Positions 25,181-35,561 of a DNA stretch of 64,000 bases are shown here, piece after piece. Numbering within the stretch: position 1 is the stretch's first letter; every line of letters begins with the position of its first letter. A model generated the notes under the pieces. It saw nothing but the letters and a program-made list of their open reading frames with translations, ran no database searches and was not told the DNA's origin. This DNA is from Amaranthus tricolor (Eukaryota > Streptophyta > Magnoliopsida > Caryophyllales > Amaranthaceae), in assembly GCF_026212465.1 (NCBI RefSeq), contig NC_080058.1:891501-955500 (forward strand). The letters are read 5' to 3'. The position numbers and the translations under genes are program-made.

Positions 25181-26139
25181 ATTTTCTCATTTGTTACTGC
25201 ACCTTTCATTGCTGCAGCTATGAAGAGGGAAGTCATCAAAATAATTCACTGGATTTGGCCTTGCCTAACATGATTGTGTGTAGAGTTTCGTTGAACCTTT
25301 GATTCTGCTTGTATTTTTTGAATCTTTTCACAACTGTGAACATGTACTTATTATCGCAATTGTGTGAAAGTAGACATGAATTTCTGCTACTGCATACATA
25401 GTCGTAAGTCGTAACTCTACTCTTACAGTTATCGAAACTCAACACTGCTCATACATAAGTGGGTGAAACCCTTTTTAGTCGACTTTGGCCTTATGATTTA
25501 CTAATTATTGTTTTGTTTGAGACTTTAGACTCATTATGAAACCGATTGTGTGTTCGTTTGCATATTGGATTTAATAGTGTTAATTGATGTTTAAGCCAGT
25601 CTGCTGCTTTAGGAAGTGGAACTGTGCATCTTTTGGGTTCAAACTGGAATTAGAACAGTTAAGATTAGATCAAATTGGACCAATCAAACCATTCATACTT
25701 CACGTCATCAATATTGGATGAAGCTATCGCTGGTCCAATTTAATCAGAAGAAACTTGGGTCAGGGTAAACTACCACTAGTCTACTACTATTATAGACAAT
25801 TAAATGAAGTTCCATTTGTTTTTTGAATTGAATTCCACTATTTATTAATATCTGCCGACTATTAGTAATTAATTGTTTATCCATAGGGTAGAAAAAGCTA
25901 TATAATTTAGTCCAAGACGTTTAATTCTGTACAGATTGGATATCTTCTGATTCATTTAATTCACGTTCATTTAATTCGCTTTTTTTAATCTTATTATTAT
26001 TATTATTATTGTTGTTGTTTCTAACAAAAATCATGAAATTAGAATAGTTGAGTAAGTGGTGGGATGATGTGATGATCTCATATTTAGAAGGAAAATTGGA
26101 AAATAACTAAACTAAAAGTAAATTAACATGTCTTTTTAA
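25181..26139. other. intergenic, SDR 3' flank
   Basis: AT-rich, with an ATT/GTT microsatellite-like run at about 25990-26025. No gene or element recognised. Confidence 0.4.
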
Positions 26140-26148
26140 TTTATTTGG

Positions 26149-27193
26149 GGAAAATTTAATTTGAAAGGTATGAACTTTGTCTCATTTGCTTTTAAAAGTT
26201 CGAATTTTCGTTTATTTTTTAAAGGCTCGAACTTTGGGGTGCCTCCGCTTTTAAAGGTTCTTTTTACCTTTAAGCTGTTGAACAAGTTTCTTCTTCTCCA
26301 AAAACAGGTTGCTTCTATCTCATCAATGGCTTCTTCTTTTTTTCGAAGATTTAGAACATACAGCAAAAAATGCATTAGCAAACCTAACTATCATGTTTCA
26401 GTTTTAGGGGTTACAAAATCACAATTCACTAATGTTCTTTGGGTAAAACATTAAACAACTACTCCTTATTCCTGCATCAATTTCAGCATTTAAACATAAT
26501 TGCCATTGTTAGTTCCATTTGGGCAATTTCTGACAAAAATCCAACACTACAATTCACAAAATTTCTGAAAACCTTTACTTTTTAAAATTGGGGATTTCAA
26601 AAAAACCCAACACTGTAACTCACTCTAACTAGAAGTATCATAACTAATCATCAAAAAAATCCAAGAAAATCATAATAAAATTAGCTATTCATGCAGAAAT
26701 AACCTAGACTACAAGATTCAAAATTGTAATCCCATATACTTCAAACTCATCCAAGAAGACTTACCCAGAAACCCCAAAAAACATTAAAAAAGAACATGAC
26801 GAAGACAATCGAAATTGAAATCTGAAATTAATGAAAACCCTAGCTTTTTGAAATTGGGGATTTCGAAAATCAAAAATAATACATGAAATTGAATTGAAGG
26901 TGGGTTGGTCACTATGGCCGTCGGTGATCTTCAGGGTAGCAGGTGAAAGCTAGTGAAGAAGAAAAGACCATGGTGAAGGTTTAAGGAAGAAATCAGATGA
27001 AGAAGGTTTAAGGATGAAATAAGATGAAAAGTCAGGTTGAGAAAAAAGGTAATCTGATATTCCAGCTTACCAAAATCGGAGGAATCTTTAAAAGCGGAGG
27101 CACTTCAAAGTTCGAGCCTTTAAAAGATAAACGAAAGTTCAAACCTTTAAAAACAAATGAGACAAAGTTCATATCTTTCAAATTCAATTTTCC
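26149..27193. mobile_element. Mutator-type non-autonomous element with 9-bp target duplication
   Basis: Both ends are inverted copies of about 130-150 bp. The left starts GGAAAATTTAATTTGAAAGG; the right-end complement starts GGAAAATTGAATTTGAAAG. The arms share ATGAACTTTGTCTCATTTG and GTGCCTCCGCTTTTAAAG. The flanks are TTTATTTGG at 26140-26148 and TTTATTTGG at 27194-27202, a perfect 9-bp duplication characteristic of the Mutator superfamily. The inner 750 bp has no transposase. Short frames run out of the arms (26161-26454 and 27024-27218) but are only readings of the inverted repeats. Confidence 0.82.
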
Positions 27194-27300
27194 TTTATTT
27201 GGACCTTTTTCTTTTTAATAGAAAACAAATTGCAAATTAGCTCTTATAACTCATCCCGAAAATCATAATGCATTTTCATCTCATCTCTTTAATTTCACAA

Positions 27301-27518
27301 ATTCTTGTGAGAGATTATTTCTTATTGGACCGATTTATCATATATTTTTTAAAATATTATAAGTAGGTATTTAAGATATTGAAAGTAAACATTAAAAATA
27401 CAATAAGTAGACATTAAAAATAATGTAAATAGACATTAAAATTACAATAAGTACACATTAATCTTTAATAAATTAAATTTAAAATACATCTCTCAAAGAG
27501 ACGATATCTTAAGAGACC
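27301..27518. mobile_element. MITE (CTTGTGAGAGA / AAGAGACCAACTG ends)
   Basis: The segment is full of ATTAAAAATACAATAAGTAGACATT-type words. Its reverse complement aligns along its length with 51091-51350, sharing AAAGATTAATGNNNACTTATTGTA, CTTTCAATATCTTAAAT and TATAATATTTTAAAAAATATA. It is therefore one family inserted in opposite orientations. Ends carry GAGAGA/TCTCTCAAAGAGACG words. Confidence 0.6.
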
Positions 27519-27842
27519 AACTGATTTAATTTTAGTAACGCAAGTTTGTCTCAAAGTCTAGCTGATGCAATAGAGCGAATAAGAAAAATTGGGTGAAAGG
27601 AGTAATGAGCGTTTAAACGGAAGAGAAGAGAGGACGATAAATAAATAAATACGTTTTCAAAACTCAGCCCTTGTCAAAAAAGTTGCTGAAACCTCGAACA
27701 AAATGCAATTATTATCCATACAAAATTCAAACCTAAAAATTACGAACCCTAGCGCTAATTTGTAACCCTAAACTTCAAATTTTTAACTCCAATCCAAAAT
27801 TCCTGTTTATTCAAACACTAGGGTTTCTTTCGCAGTGATATA

Positions 27843-30685
27843 ATGGACGAAAAAGTTGCAAAATGGATTATAGAATTCCTTCTGCGAAAACCAATCATCG
27901 ACGAGAGGATTATCGATGGCGTACTCTCATGTCTTCCTTTTTCCATCAATGATTACCGGTTAAAGAAAACGCTTCTTTTGCGAAAAATTGATTCGGAAAC
28001 TACGAATGGTTCCGTATCCGAGAAGCTTCTCGAATTACTTGAAACAGTTGAGGAATTGGATCATAGAGAGGGGAAAACAGCGTCGGATAAATTGAAAGGT
28101 GCGTATTGTGCGGTTGCTGTGGATTGTACTTTGAGATTTTTGGAGGAAATTGTGGAAGAGAATGGTAAGTATTTTGAAGCAGTGGAAAAAATTTGGAGAA
28201 ATAGAGTTTGTCATATGGAAGGTTTGGCTTCAGATGAGTCGAATCATTGGTTGCAAGATATCGAAGCTGCGATTTGGAATTCCGAACTTCGTGAAAAGAT
28301 TTTGAAGAGGAATACTAGGAACGAAGCTTTGAAAGCTGTTAGAGGTTACTTGAAGGAGGCTTGGAAGAGTATGGGACCTGCATTTCTTGAATTGGTGGCT
28401 GCAAAGGTTGGAGACGAGTTGGAAAAGCTTCTTTGTGATGCTGTTGTCAGTTCGGGTAACCCTTGCCGTGAATTGGTTGCTTTTCAAGGTATAATTTGGC
28501 TGAAATTACTCTTTTTTTTGGTGGCGTTATCATTATTTGTGGTTTTTTTTGTGTGCATACGAACTTAATTGTTGATGTTCCTGGAAAAATGAGCTCAAGT
28601 ATTGATTTTTGTGACGTATTTTGTTTCTGAGACTTTGAATACTATATTAGGGCCATATTTAGCAGTGTGACTCCTTATTACATAAAGGGGAAGTATTCAA
28701 TTATAATTTAGAATATCCCTGAATACGGAGGGGAGATTCTAATCATATTTGAAAAGATTGATGAATAAGAAGGTTAGCTGACCCCGGCTTATTAAAACTA
28801 AGGTTTTGGCATTATTGAATATTTAAGTGATATGTGTAAAACATTGGGGTGCTAGTGCTCTTTCGGGAGCTGTGGGAGTAGTGTTCTTTTGCTTTTATTG
28901 ATAACATGAGTTACCTGCATAGTATGTGTGTTATAAGGAGAAAACATGAAAAGTTTTGGCCTGAATGGGCTTGTTGTATCAAGTAATTCTTCTCCCCTGA
29001 ATGCTCATTTGGTAATTATGAATCTCATGTCATGTGATCACATTTTCAGCAAGGACAATTTTACATTTTGCAGAGTATATACGGACTTATGTTCACTGAT
29101 GCTTTTGATTTCAGTCATAAGCTATTTTACATGTCGCGTTTTTGGGAGTTACTGCTGATGCTTTGGTAAAGTACCAGATGAGATGAATTGAGCTAGGTTC
29201 TACTTAGGTCCTAAGTCTCTTGGTGTTCATTTTTTAAGAATGTCAAACTAAAATTTTATGTTGGTTTTCTGTTGTTGGATGTGCATGTTTTTGAATCTTG
29301 TATTTTTTTCATTATTACATAATAGTCTAATTGATTCCATAGGAATGCAAAAGGGTCAGTCTTTAGTTAGGCTAAAACATATGGCAGTGAAGACCTGTCG
29401 CACAATGGACGATAAGCTCCCGATCTGCACAATGGACAAATGCCAAGCTCATCAATGTAGTTCCTCTGCAAGTGATCTGCAACCTGATGCTTGTCAAGCA
29501 GCTTGTGCACCTTCTGTTACAAAGGTGACAGACAACTCCAATGACGTGAAAGCGGCAGCAAACGGGTTTAATCCTGATATACATTCATCTGAAGTAACCA
29601 GAGTGCAAGAATGTAATTCCTTTGTGAATGATCTGCAACCTGATGCTTGTGATGCAGCTCGTGCACCTTCTGTCACAAAGGTGATAGATAACTCCAATGA
29701 TGTGAAAACGGCAGAATACGGGACTAATCCTGTTATGCATTCACCTGGAGTAACGAGAGTACATGAATGTAGTTCCTCTGTCAGTGATCTGCAACATGTT
29801 GCAAGTCAAGCAGCTCGTGCACCTGATGTTACAAAGGTGACAGACAACTCCAATGATGTGAAAGCTGCAGAAAACAGGACTAATCCTGTTATACATTCAC
29901 CTGAAGTAACCAGAGTGCAAGAAGCACTTAGATTGAGTGCCAGGGAGCTGCGTGCAGCTGTCACAGATCCTCTCCCAGAAGCAGTTGAAATGGCCAAGAG
30001 TGTGTGTTCTAATGCGGGGACACACAACCATGAGGCTGTTGTAGGAAACCAGAAAGGAGCAGAGGCATGTATTGTCCCTGAAGTGGGCAGGGCGCAGCAA
30101 GCACATGAAACTAGTTCCACGGAAGTGCATCCTACTGGGAAGAACCCTAGTGCGGATGCTTCTCAGAGAATTGAGAAGGTGTCATCTAAAACAGCAACAA
30201 ACAATGTGAATAATGATGCTATGTTAGCAAACCAGACACAACCAGGAAGCCATGCACCTAGAGGGTCCACTGAGAAAACCCCTGAAAAGGTAGATAAAGA
30301 TGACCTCGTGGATGAGATCGAAGACAGTGATACTAACTCTCGAAAGCAACTGCGTAAACGCAAGCGTAATCTCATGGAGCCCAATAGCACTAGTCATACT
30401 ATGGAGTGGGATGATTCAAATGATAACGAGCGCAGAGAATTCCGTGTTCGCTTACCTGCCTCTACTTCGAGGAGTAAGGTATCACCTTTAAATCTGTATG
30501 TAGAAAAAAAATTTGTTGTTAGGAGAGTGAGGAAGAGATGGACTCCACAAGAAGAAGATGCATTGAGGGAAGGTGTGAAGAGGTTTGGCAGAAGTTGGAA
30601 AAATATTTTGGAATGTTACAGGGTAGTATTTGAAGACAGGACAGATATAGACTTAAAAGATAAGTGGCGAAACATGACTAGATAA
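27843..30685 (+). CDS. TRF-like protein with C-terminal telobox Myb domain
   Basis: There are two exons, 27843-28488 and 29343-30685, joined in phase 1 (CAA G|GT...AG|GA ATG), giving 662 aa. The C-terminal single Myb/SANT repeat (about 30521-30682) has RKRWTPQEEDALREGVKRFG and ends DLKDKWRNMTR, the telobox signature. The protein stops right after it, as in TRFL family members that lack the Myb extension. From family knowledge those bind telomeric DNA poorly, so telomere binding should not be assumed. The N-terminal 215 residues form a helical domain without an identity I can name; the middle is low-complexity and contains three 52-residue repeats. Just upstream are telo-box-like CCCTAA/CCCTAG words (27745-27830). 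Nuclear location is inferred from KQLRKRKRN near 30346-30372. Confidence 0.85.
29456..29923 (+). repeat. three in-frame 156-bp tandem repeats in the TRF-like gene
   Basis: Units start at TGT codons 29456, 29612 and 29768, exactly 156 bp apart. Each encodes 52 residues of the pattern CSSS.SDLQPDACQAA, then APSVTKVTDNSNDVK and HS.EVTRV. Units differ at scattered positions, and the frame is preserved, so the repeat is translated. Confidence 0.9.
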
Positions 30686-31937
30686 GTGTCTTAATGCTCA
30701 GTCTTTTGTTCGGCAAACCTTAAAGGAGACGATTGATTCAAGGCCATAGTTTTTCATCTACGTAATCTTCCTATTCATGGCCTTTTTGATCGTTGTAATC
30801 TTCCTTTTTTGTTGTTAATACTATGTAACTTTCCTGTCCTTGTAAATGTATTATGCACATGGAACCGAACATTCTGTCAAAATTTCAGGTTGTTTTGGCA
30901 AGTGTATACAAGTAATGTTTGTACTTTGAATGATGGCAAGTACACAAGCACTCCCATGTTTGCACTTTGTACAATGGTGTTCGATTAATTTTTGTTTGTG
31001 ATTGAGGACAATGAACATGATTCAGACATGAGGTAATCTTCCTCTGATAACCAAAAGCACAATCACGCAGTTACAATGTCAAGGAACAGTATGACATACA
31101 TTGAAAGAGCAAGTGTGTTCCAAACTGTTGTTTTTAAATGCAAAATTGATTTAAAACTCCTTTTTAGATGCTTTAGTTTATAAATATCACAACTTTATGT
31201 TTATTTCCAAAAAAACCAACTTAAGAGCATTTTATTTTCAATCAGCTAACTTATTGATGACGACTACAAAAGTAAAAAAAAATACGTTGTATTATTTTAT
31301 TAGTCTATGTATATATATATTTTTTTTTTGAATAGTTACGAATTTTAATTTATGATTTAATGTTAAGACCATGCCTCTAAAAATTAGAAGTTTTAAAAAA
31401 AATTTAGAATTAAACACTTCAAGTTAATTAAACAATTAAAGTTGGGATTTTTAATTTCAATCATTTTTAGTATACCTTAATTTTACGTTCCCATTAAAAG
31501 ACTCCTTACTTCACATGAATGTATATATTAGTAATTAGGGGGAGTTTCGGATGTAGGATGGTTTCATGATTATCACTTATCACAACCTATACTATGATCA
31601 TAGTAAACTCAAAAATTTTTACAATATAATCACAATGCAATGATGGACCATTATTTTGTACTATATTGAGCTAAAAAACCTCGTAAATTACTAATACATA
31701 TTATTTTGTATAAACACAAGAAAACCATGAAAATAGTTGGAGTAGATTTATAAATTTTTTTTTTTTAAAATGAATGTTTATTGAGAATTTGTAAGTCCAC
31801 AAAACAAATAGTTTAAAGTGTCAGTTTTAACTTCTAAAGTGACGTGCTGGACTTTAAACATGAAACAATTTAACTGAGTATTCAAAGTTTGAATTTAATT
31901 AGTTTAATTGGAAATTAATTTACAACAACAATTCTTA
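30686..31937. other. 3' flank of TRF-like gene, intergenic
   Basis: AT-rich with short homopolymer runs. It includes the 3' UTR region of the preceding gene. No coding or RNA feature seen. Confidence 0.4.
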
Positions 31938-32739
31938 CTTGAAACCGTCTTTTGTAAAGGCGGCTCTCAAAAGTCAAACCTAAATCTAATTTATGTTAAT
32001 TTTTGTAAAAAAAAAATTGACGTGCGCATCTAAAGTAGAATATGAAAAATCACATAATATATTTAGGTTTATAACAACATTTATTGGGATTATAACATAA
32101 AATATTTAGTGTTATACCAGCATATATTTGAGGTTTATAACATAATTTATTTTGGATTATAACATAATATATTTGAAGTTATAACAATATAAATATTCGA
32201 GGTTATAACATAATATATATGGGGTTATAACAACATATATTTGTGGTTATAACATAATATATTTAGAGTTGTAACAATGTATATTTGAAGTAATAATATA
32301 ATATATATGGAGTTATAACAACATACATTTGGGGTTATAACATAATATATTAAGTGTTATAAAAATACTATACCCTCAAACACATACCATTATATACCGA
32401 ACTATATATTATGTTATAACCCCAAATATAATATGTTATAACCACAAATTTATGTTGTTATAACCTCATATATATTATGTTATAACCTCAAATATATATA
32501 TTGTTATAGCTTCAAATATATTATATTATAACCCCAAATAAATTATGTTATAATCTTCAAATATACGTTGGTATAACACCAAATATATTATGTTATAACC
32601 CCAAATAAATGTTGTTATAACTCCAAATATATTATTGACTTTTCACATTACACTTACACGCGCGCGTCAGTTTTTTTAAAAAATTAACATAATGGGCTGG
32701 GTTTTTGAGAACCGTCTTTAGAAAAGACGGTCTCTCAAG
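31938..32739. mobile_element. fold-back element made of inverted arrays of TTATAACATAATATATTTG units
   Basis: The outer ends are inverted: CTTGAAACCGTCTTTTGTAA on the left, and the complement of the right end reads CTTGAGAGACCGTCTTTTC. Next come matching blocks TTATGTTAATTTTT and TGACGTGCGC / TGACGCGCGCG. Then about ten degenerate 20-25-bp units (GTTATAACATAATATATTTG and variants) run in one orientation to about 32360, and their complements run back from about 32380. The whole 800 bp can fold on itself. No ORF and no clear target duplication. Confidence 0.7.
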
Positions 32740-32866
32740 AGAGAGGCCGAATTTACAATTATCTATTGTAAGACGATCTTAAATGACAATTTGTGAATCC
32801 ACGAAAAATGAGTTTGGGCCAAGACTGAAAATAGTTAATGAACAATACATAGCCGTTACAGTGTTA

Positions 32867-32875
32867 CTTATTGAG
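32867..32875. repeat. left 9-bp target-site duplication of the 15-kb MULE
   Basis: CTTATTGAG here is repeated at 47860-47868 immediately outside the other terminal inverted repeat. Confidence 0.85.
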
Positions 32876-33018
32876 GAAAAATTGAAATGAATAAGATAAA
32901 TTATAAACAAAATGCACAAAATAAGATAAGTTTCAACTTATTTCAAAAAATAAGCGTCCAATTTGCAAACCTGTGGTTTGGGCTGTTCGCAGTTAGGTAA
33001 AAAAAAAACAAACTAGAT

Positions 33019-33041
33019 GTTCGCAGTTACTAACTGCGAAC
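33019..33041. repeat. 23-bp subterminal palindrome, left MULE end
   Basis: GTTCGCAGTTACTAACTGCG and the following AAC form a near-perfect dyad. The half-site TTCGCAGTTA recurs at about 32984 and, inverted, at about 33068. Such subterminal repeats are candidate transposase-binding sites. Confidence 0.75.
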
Positions 33042-33288
33042 AATTGTTAATTTTTTTTTTTGACCTGTAACTGCGAACTGCATGCTCAGCAAATACGCAC
33101 AGCAGCTCCCTTCGTTCTCATTTCCCTAATTTTCAAAACCCTATCTTATACTACTAGACATTCCCCTTATAAAACCACTATTAGACTAGCTTCAATCCAT
33201 CAATTTTTGCAATCTTCTTTCAATTTGGCAATTCAAAATTAGTTTGTGATACTTTAGCTTGCACAAAGACAAACTTTTATGCATTTTT

Positions 33289-33291
<3 letters not shown>

Positions 33292-33352
<61 letters not shown>
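33292..33352. repeat. (AT)n microsatellite
   Basis: About 30 uninterrupted AT dinucleotides inside the MULE, upstream of the transposase remnant. Confidence 0.97.
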
Positions 33353-33354
<2 letters not shown>

Positions 33355-33854
33355 TTTTTTAGGGTTTTGATGAAGTTTGGTTATTTTTCAAATGTAGGTT
33401 ACTAGTTTTTAAATCAACACTCTTCTTAATCATCCATAACTATTCAAGGTAATGTTTAATTGTTTTCATAGTTTTTATGTAGTTTTTTGAAGTATTGTTG
33501 TTGATGAGCATATTGAATTAGTTGAATTAGATGTACATTATATATTATTAGAAATGTTGATGTTGGTATTAGAAATATCATTTATGAACTTATTAATTGA
33601 TTTATTATTTGAATTTTATGTGCATTATATATGTAGGAACTTAGTTACATTATGGACTTTATTAATTTGTAGACCAAAAGGATTATAATCAAATGAATAT
33701 AATGTACTTGTATGGGCATGAAGTTGATGATGATGTTGATTTTGTTTGTATTCATGTAGAAATGGCATCATTTCGCGTCACTATATTATGTTTTTAGAAT
33801 GATTGTATTCGAGAAAGTAGTGGCAAAGTTCATTATGTTGGGGGAAGACGTAGG

Positions 33855-34738
33855 TTGTCTGCATGCAACTCGAACATGGATTTGAATCAGTTTAAACGTT
33901 TTATATGTTCTAAGATTGAATTGGACCCCACTAGAACTACCGTAAATATAAGTTTTAAATATGACATGAATGGAGAATTGCTAGCCTTTCCTGTTGAGGA
34001 TGATGAGGCTATAAATGCTATGTGGGAGCATTCAAAGTTCACTCAAATTTCCTCTTTGGAGTTATACGTAGAAGAAGTACCCTTAGGAAATGTAGTTGCT
34101 TCTAATCCTACTCCTACCCCTATGCCTCTATCAACTCAGGAAACTGTAAATCATTTCGTTCCTTCCGCATCTTGTACTCTTTCTCAACTCCTTCTGAATC
34201 AAGTTCCAATTAATTCAATGGTTAACTTAGGAGAAAGTGATGAGATGGGACCTTGGGATGATGAAAATGAGAGTAATGAGCTCATTGATGATCCTTCTGA
34301 TGATGATGTGGATGTCGATGAGGATGCGCTAGCAAATGACATGACTCTAGGCAACATTCCTACAATCATTCCTCCTACACCTTATGCCCTATGTCCACCT
34401 TTAGAAGAGTATGAGAGGACAACTCCTAGAGGACTTGGGCTTGTGATACCGCTTACACCGAAGAAGGGGAGTTGGAGAAGGGTATGATGTTTGATAGTAA
34501 GGAAGCGTTGTTGGAAGCTATCAGAGTGTATCATATTCGTAGAAATGTGGAGTTTAGAACGGAGACCTCAAACCAAACTGTACTTACCTTGAAGTGTAAG
34601 CGGGGCTGTTCGTGGAGACTTAGAGGGCTACGCTCAATTCATATTTATCTTCATGGCATATTGTTACGTATAAGGGTAAGCATGACTCTTGTGTTTTGGG
34701 TAGTGACACTGTGCGACCCAATCAGGTACATATTTCAG
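33855..34738 (+). pseudogene. MULE transposase remnant (PB1-like N-terminus and MuDR DNA-binding domain)
   Basis: The first frame (33855-34487) opens with a PB1-like domain typical of mudrA proteins, followed by an acidic linker (DDENESNELIDDPSDDDVD). The frame then shifts near 34455-34475. The next frame gives EKGMMFDSKEALLEAIRVYH, then VEFRTETSNQTVLTLKCKRG, which is the MuDR transposase N-terminal DNA-binding domain. A second shift near 34645 leads to a frame with WHIVTYKGKHDS. Homology ends near 34738 and no DDE/MULE catalytic domain or SWIM finger follows. It is a decayed, truncated transposase. Its inverted repeats are described in the parent element entry. Confidence 0.8.
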
Positions 34739-34811
34739 TAATCATTAACATTACTGCAATTTAATTAACACATCATTTACATTTTCATAACATATATTAT
34801 AGTTTTTGTAG

Positions 34812-35561
34812 GACCCGTACCCTGCCGAAGCCTACGTAACTGTTCCTGAGCACTCGCGGATTCCGTTAGGTGCGTGGAGGGCTTCTTTGCCACTCGTATG
34901 GTTCGACATTGTCGAAGTACATCTACCGGAGCGCGTACTGCGCCAATATGAGTTGGTACAGGGCATTCCACCGCCTTGCGACTCTGAACCCGAGTTGCAC
35001 CTGATTTCGCGTAAGAATCAGGGTACGGCTAACTGGACGACGATCAACTGGCGCCACATCACTCATTGGGATCATAGACTTGAGCTGTTGGCCCAAGGTG
35101 CGCCGATCGATGATCCTGGCTCACCTACTATACCCGACTACATGCCATGGTTCCTCTCCATCACTCGCCAATGGATGACACCACGTGGTATCATCGCAGC
35201 ATCACATTATGCTCCTGTTGCGCCTACGATGACTCAATTTGTAAGTCTTCATTTGCATTTAAATGATTAAATTTCCGATTACATAATATAATATTACATT
35301 AACTACATATTAATTGCAGGCACAAGGTATGACAACCGTTATGCGGTACAACCACGAGGAGCCGGTGAGGGAGATTTCTCAAGGCATGCTCATCGACACG
35401 CAGTTCTAGCACTTCATACCGGAAGTCGCTGCGGACTTATCACCGGCTACCGCCGATGCGCACGTTTCATCTCCTGCTTATGACTATCATTTGGAGGAGA
35501 TGGACCTTTCATACCCTGTTGATGTTGCGGGGACCTCGCATGCTGGGCCATTCAAGCCATC
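34812..35561 (+). pseudogene. plant mobile domain (PMD / MAIN-like) gene, upstream part
   Basis: Two exons, 34812-35240 and 35320-35561, joined by GTAAGT/TTGCAG in phase 0, encode the C-terminal half of a plant mobile domain protein. Visible motifs are IPLGAWRASLPLVWFDIVEV, HLPERVLRQYELVQGIPPP, NWRHITHWDHRLELL and PDYMPWFLSITRQWM. These are family hallmarks of MAIN/MAIL1-like proteins and their transposon-borne relatives. The N-terminal half is missing. A TAG stop at 35407-35409 breaks the second exon, and a retrotransposon inserted at 35562 separates the last 37 codons. Lying inside the inverted repeats, it was probably captured by, or co-evolved with, the Mutator-like element. Confidence 0.8.
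35557..35561. repeat. left target-site duplication CCATC of the Ty3/gypsy insertion
   Basis: CCATC directly precedes the LTR start TGTAACACCCC and is repeated at 47288-47292 after the second LTR. Confidence 0.92.

Noticed and set aside
26161..27218. Frames in the arms of the 1-kb Mutator-type element
   Set aside because: They translate the inverted repeat itself and do not extend into a conserved domain.
29372..30390. Several minus-strand frames opposite the TRF-like gene
   Set aside because: Shadows of the long plus-strand coding exon and its tandem repeats.
32040..32640. CRISPR-like array
   Set aside because: The repeated TTATAACATAATATATTTG units are degenerate, have no unique spacers, reverse orientation midway, and the genome is a plant nuclear one.
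33060..33242. 60-codon frame at the left MULE end
   Set aside because: It begins in the inverted repeat, has no similarity to transposase or mobile domain proteins, and ends before the AT microsatellite.
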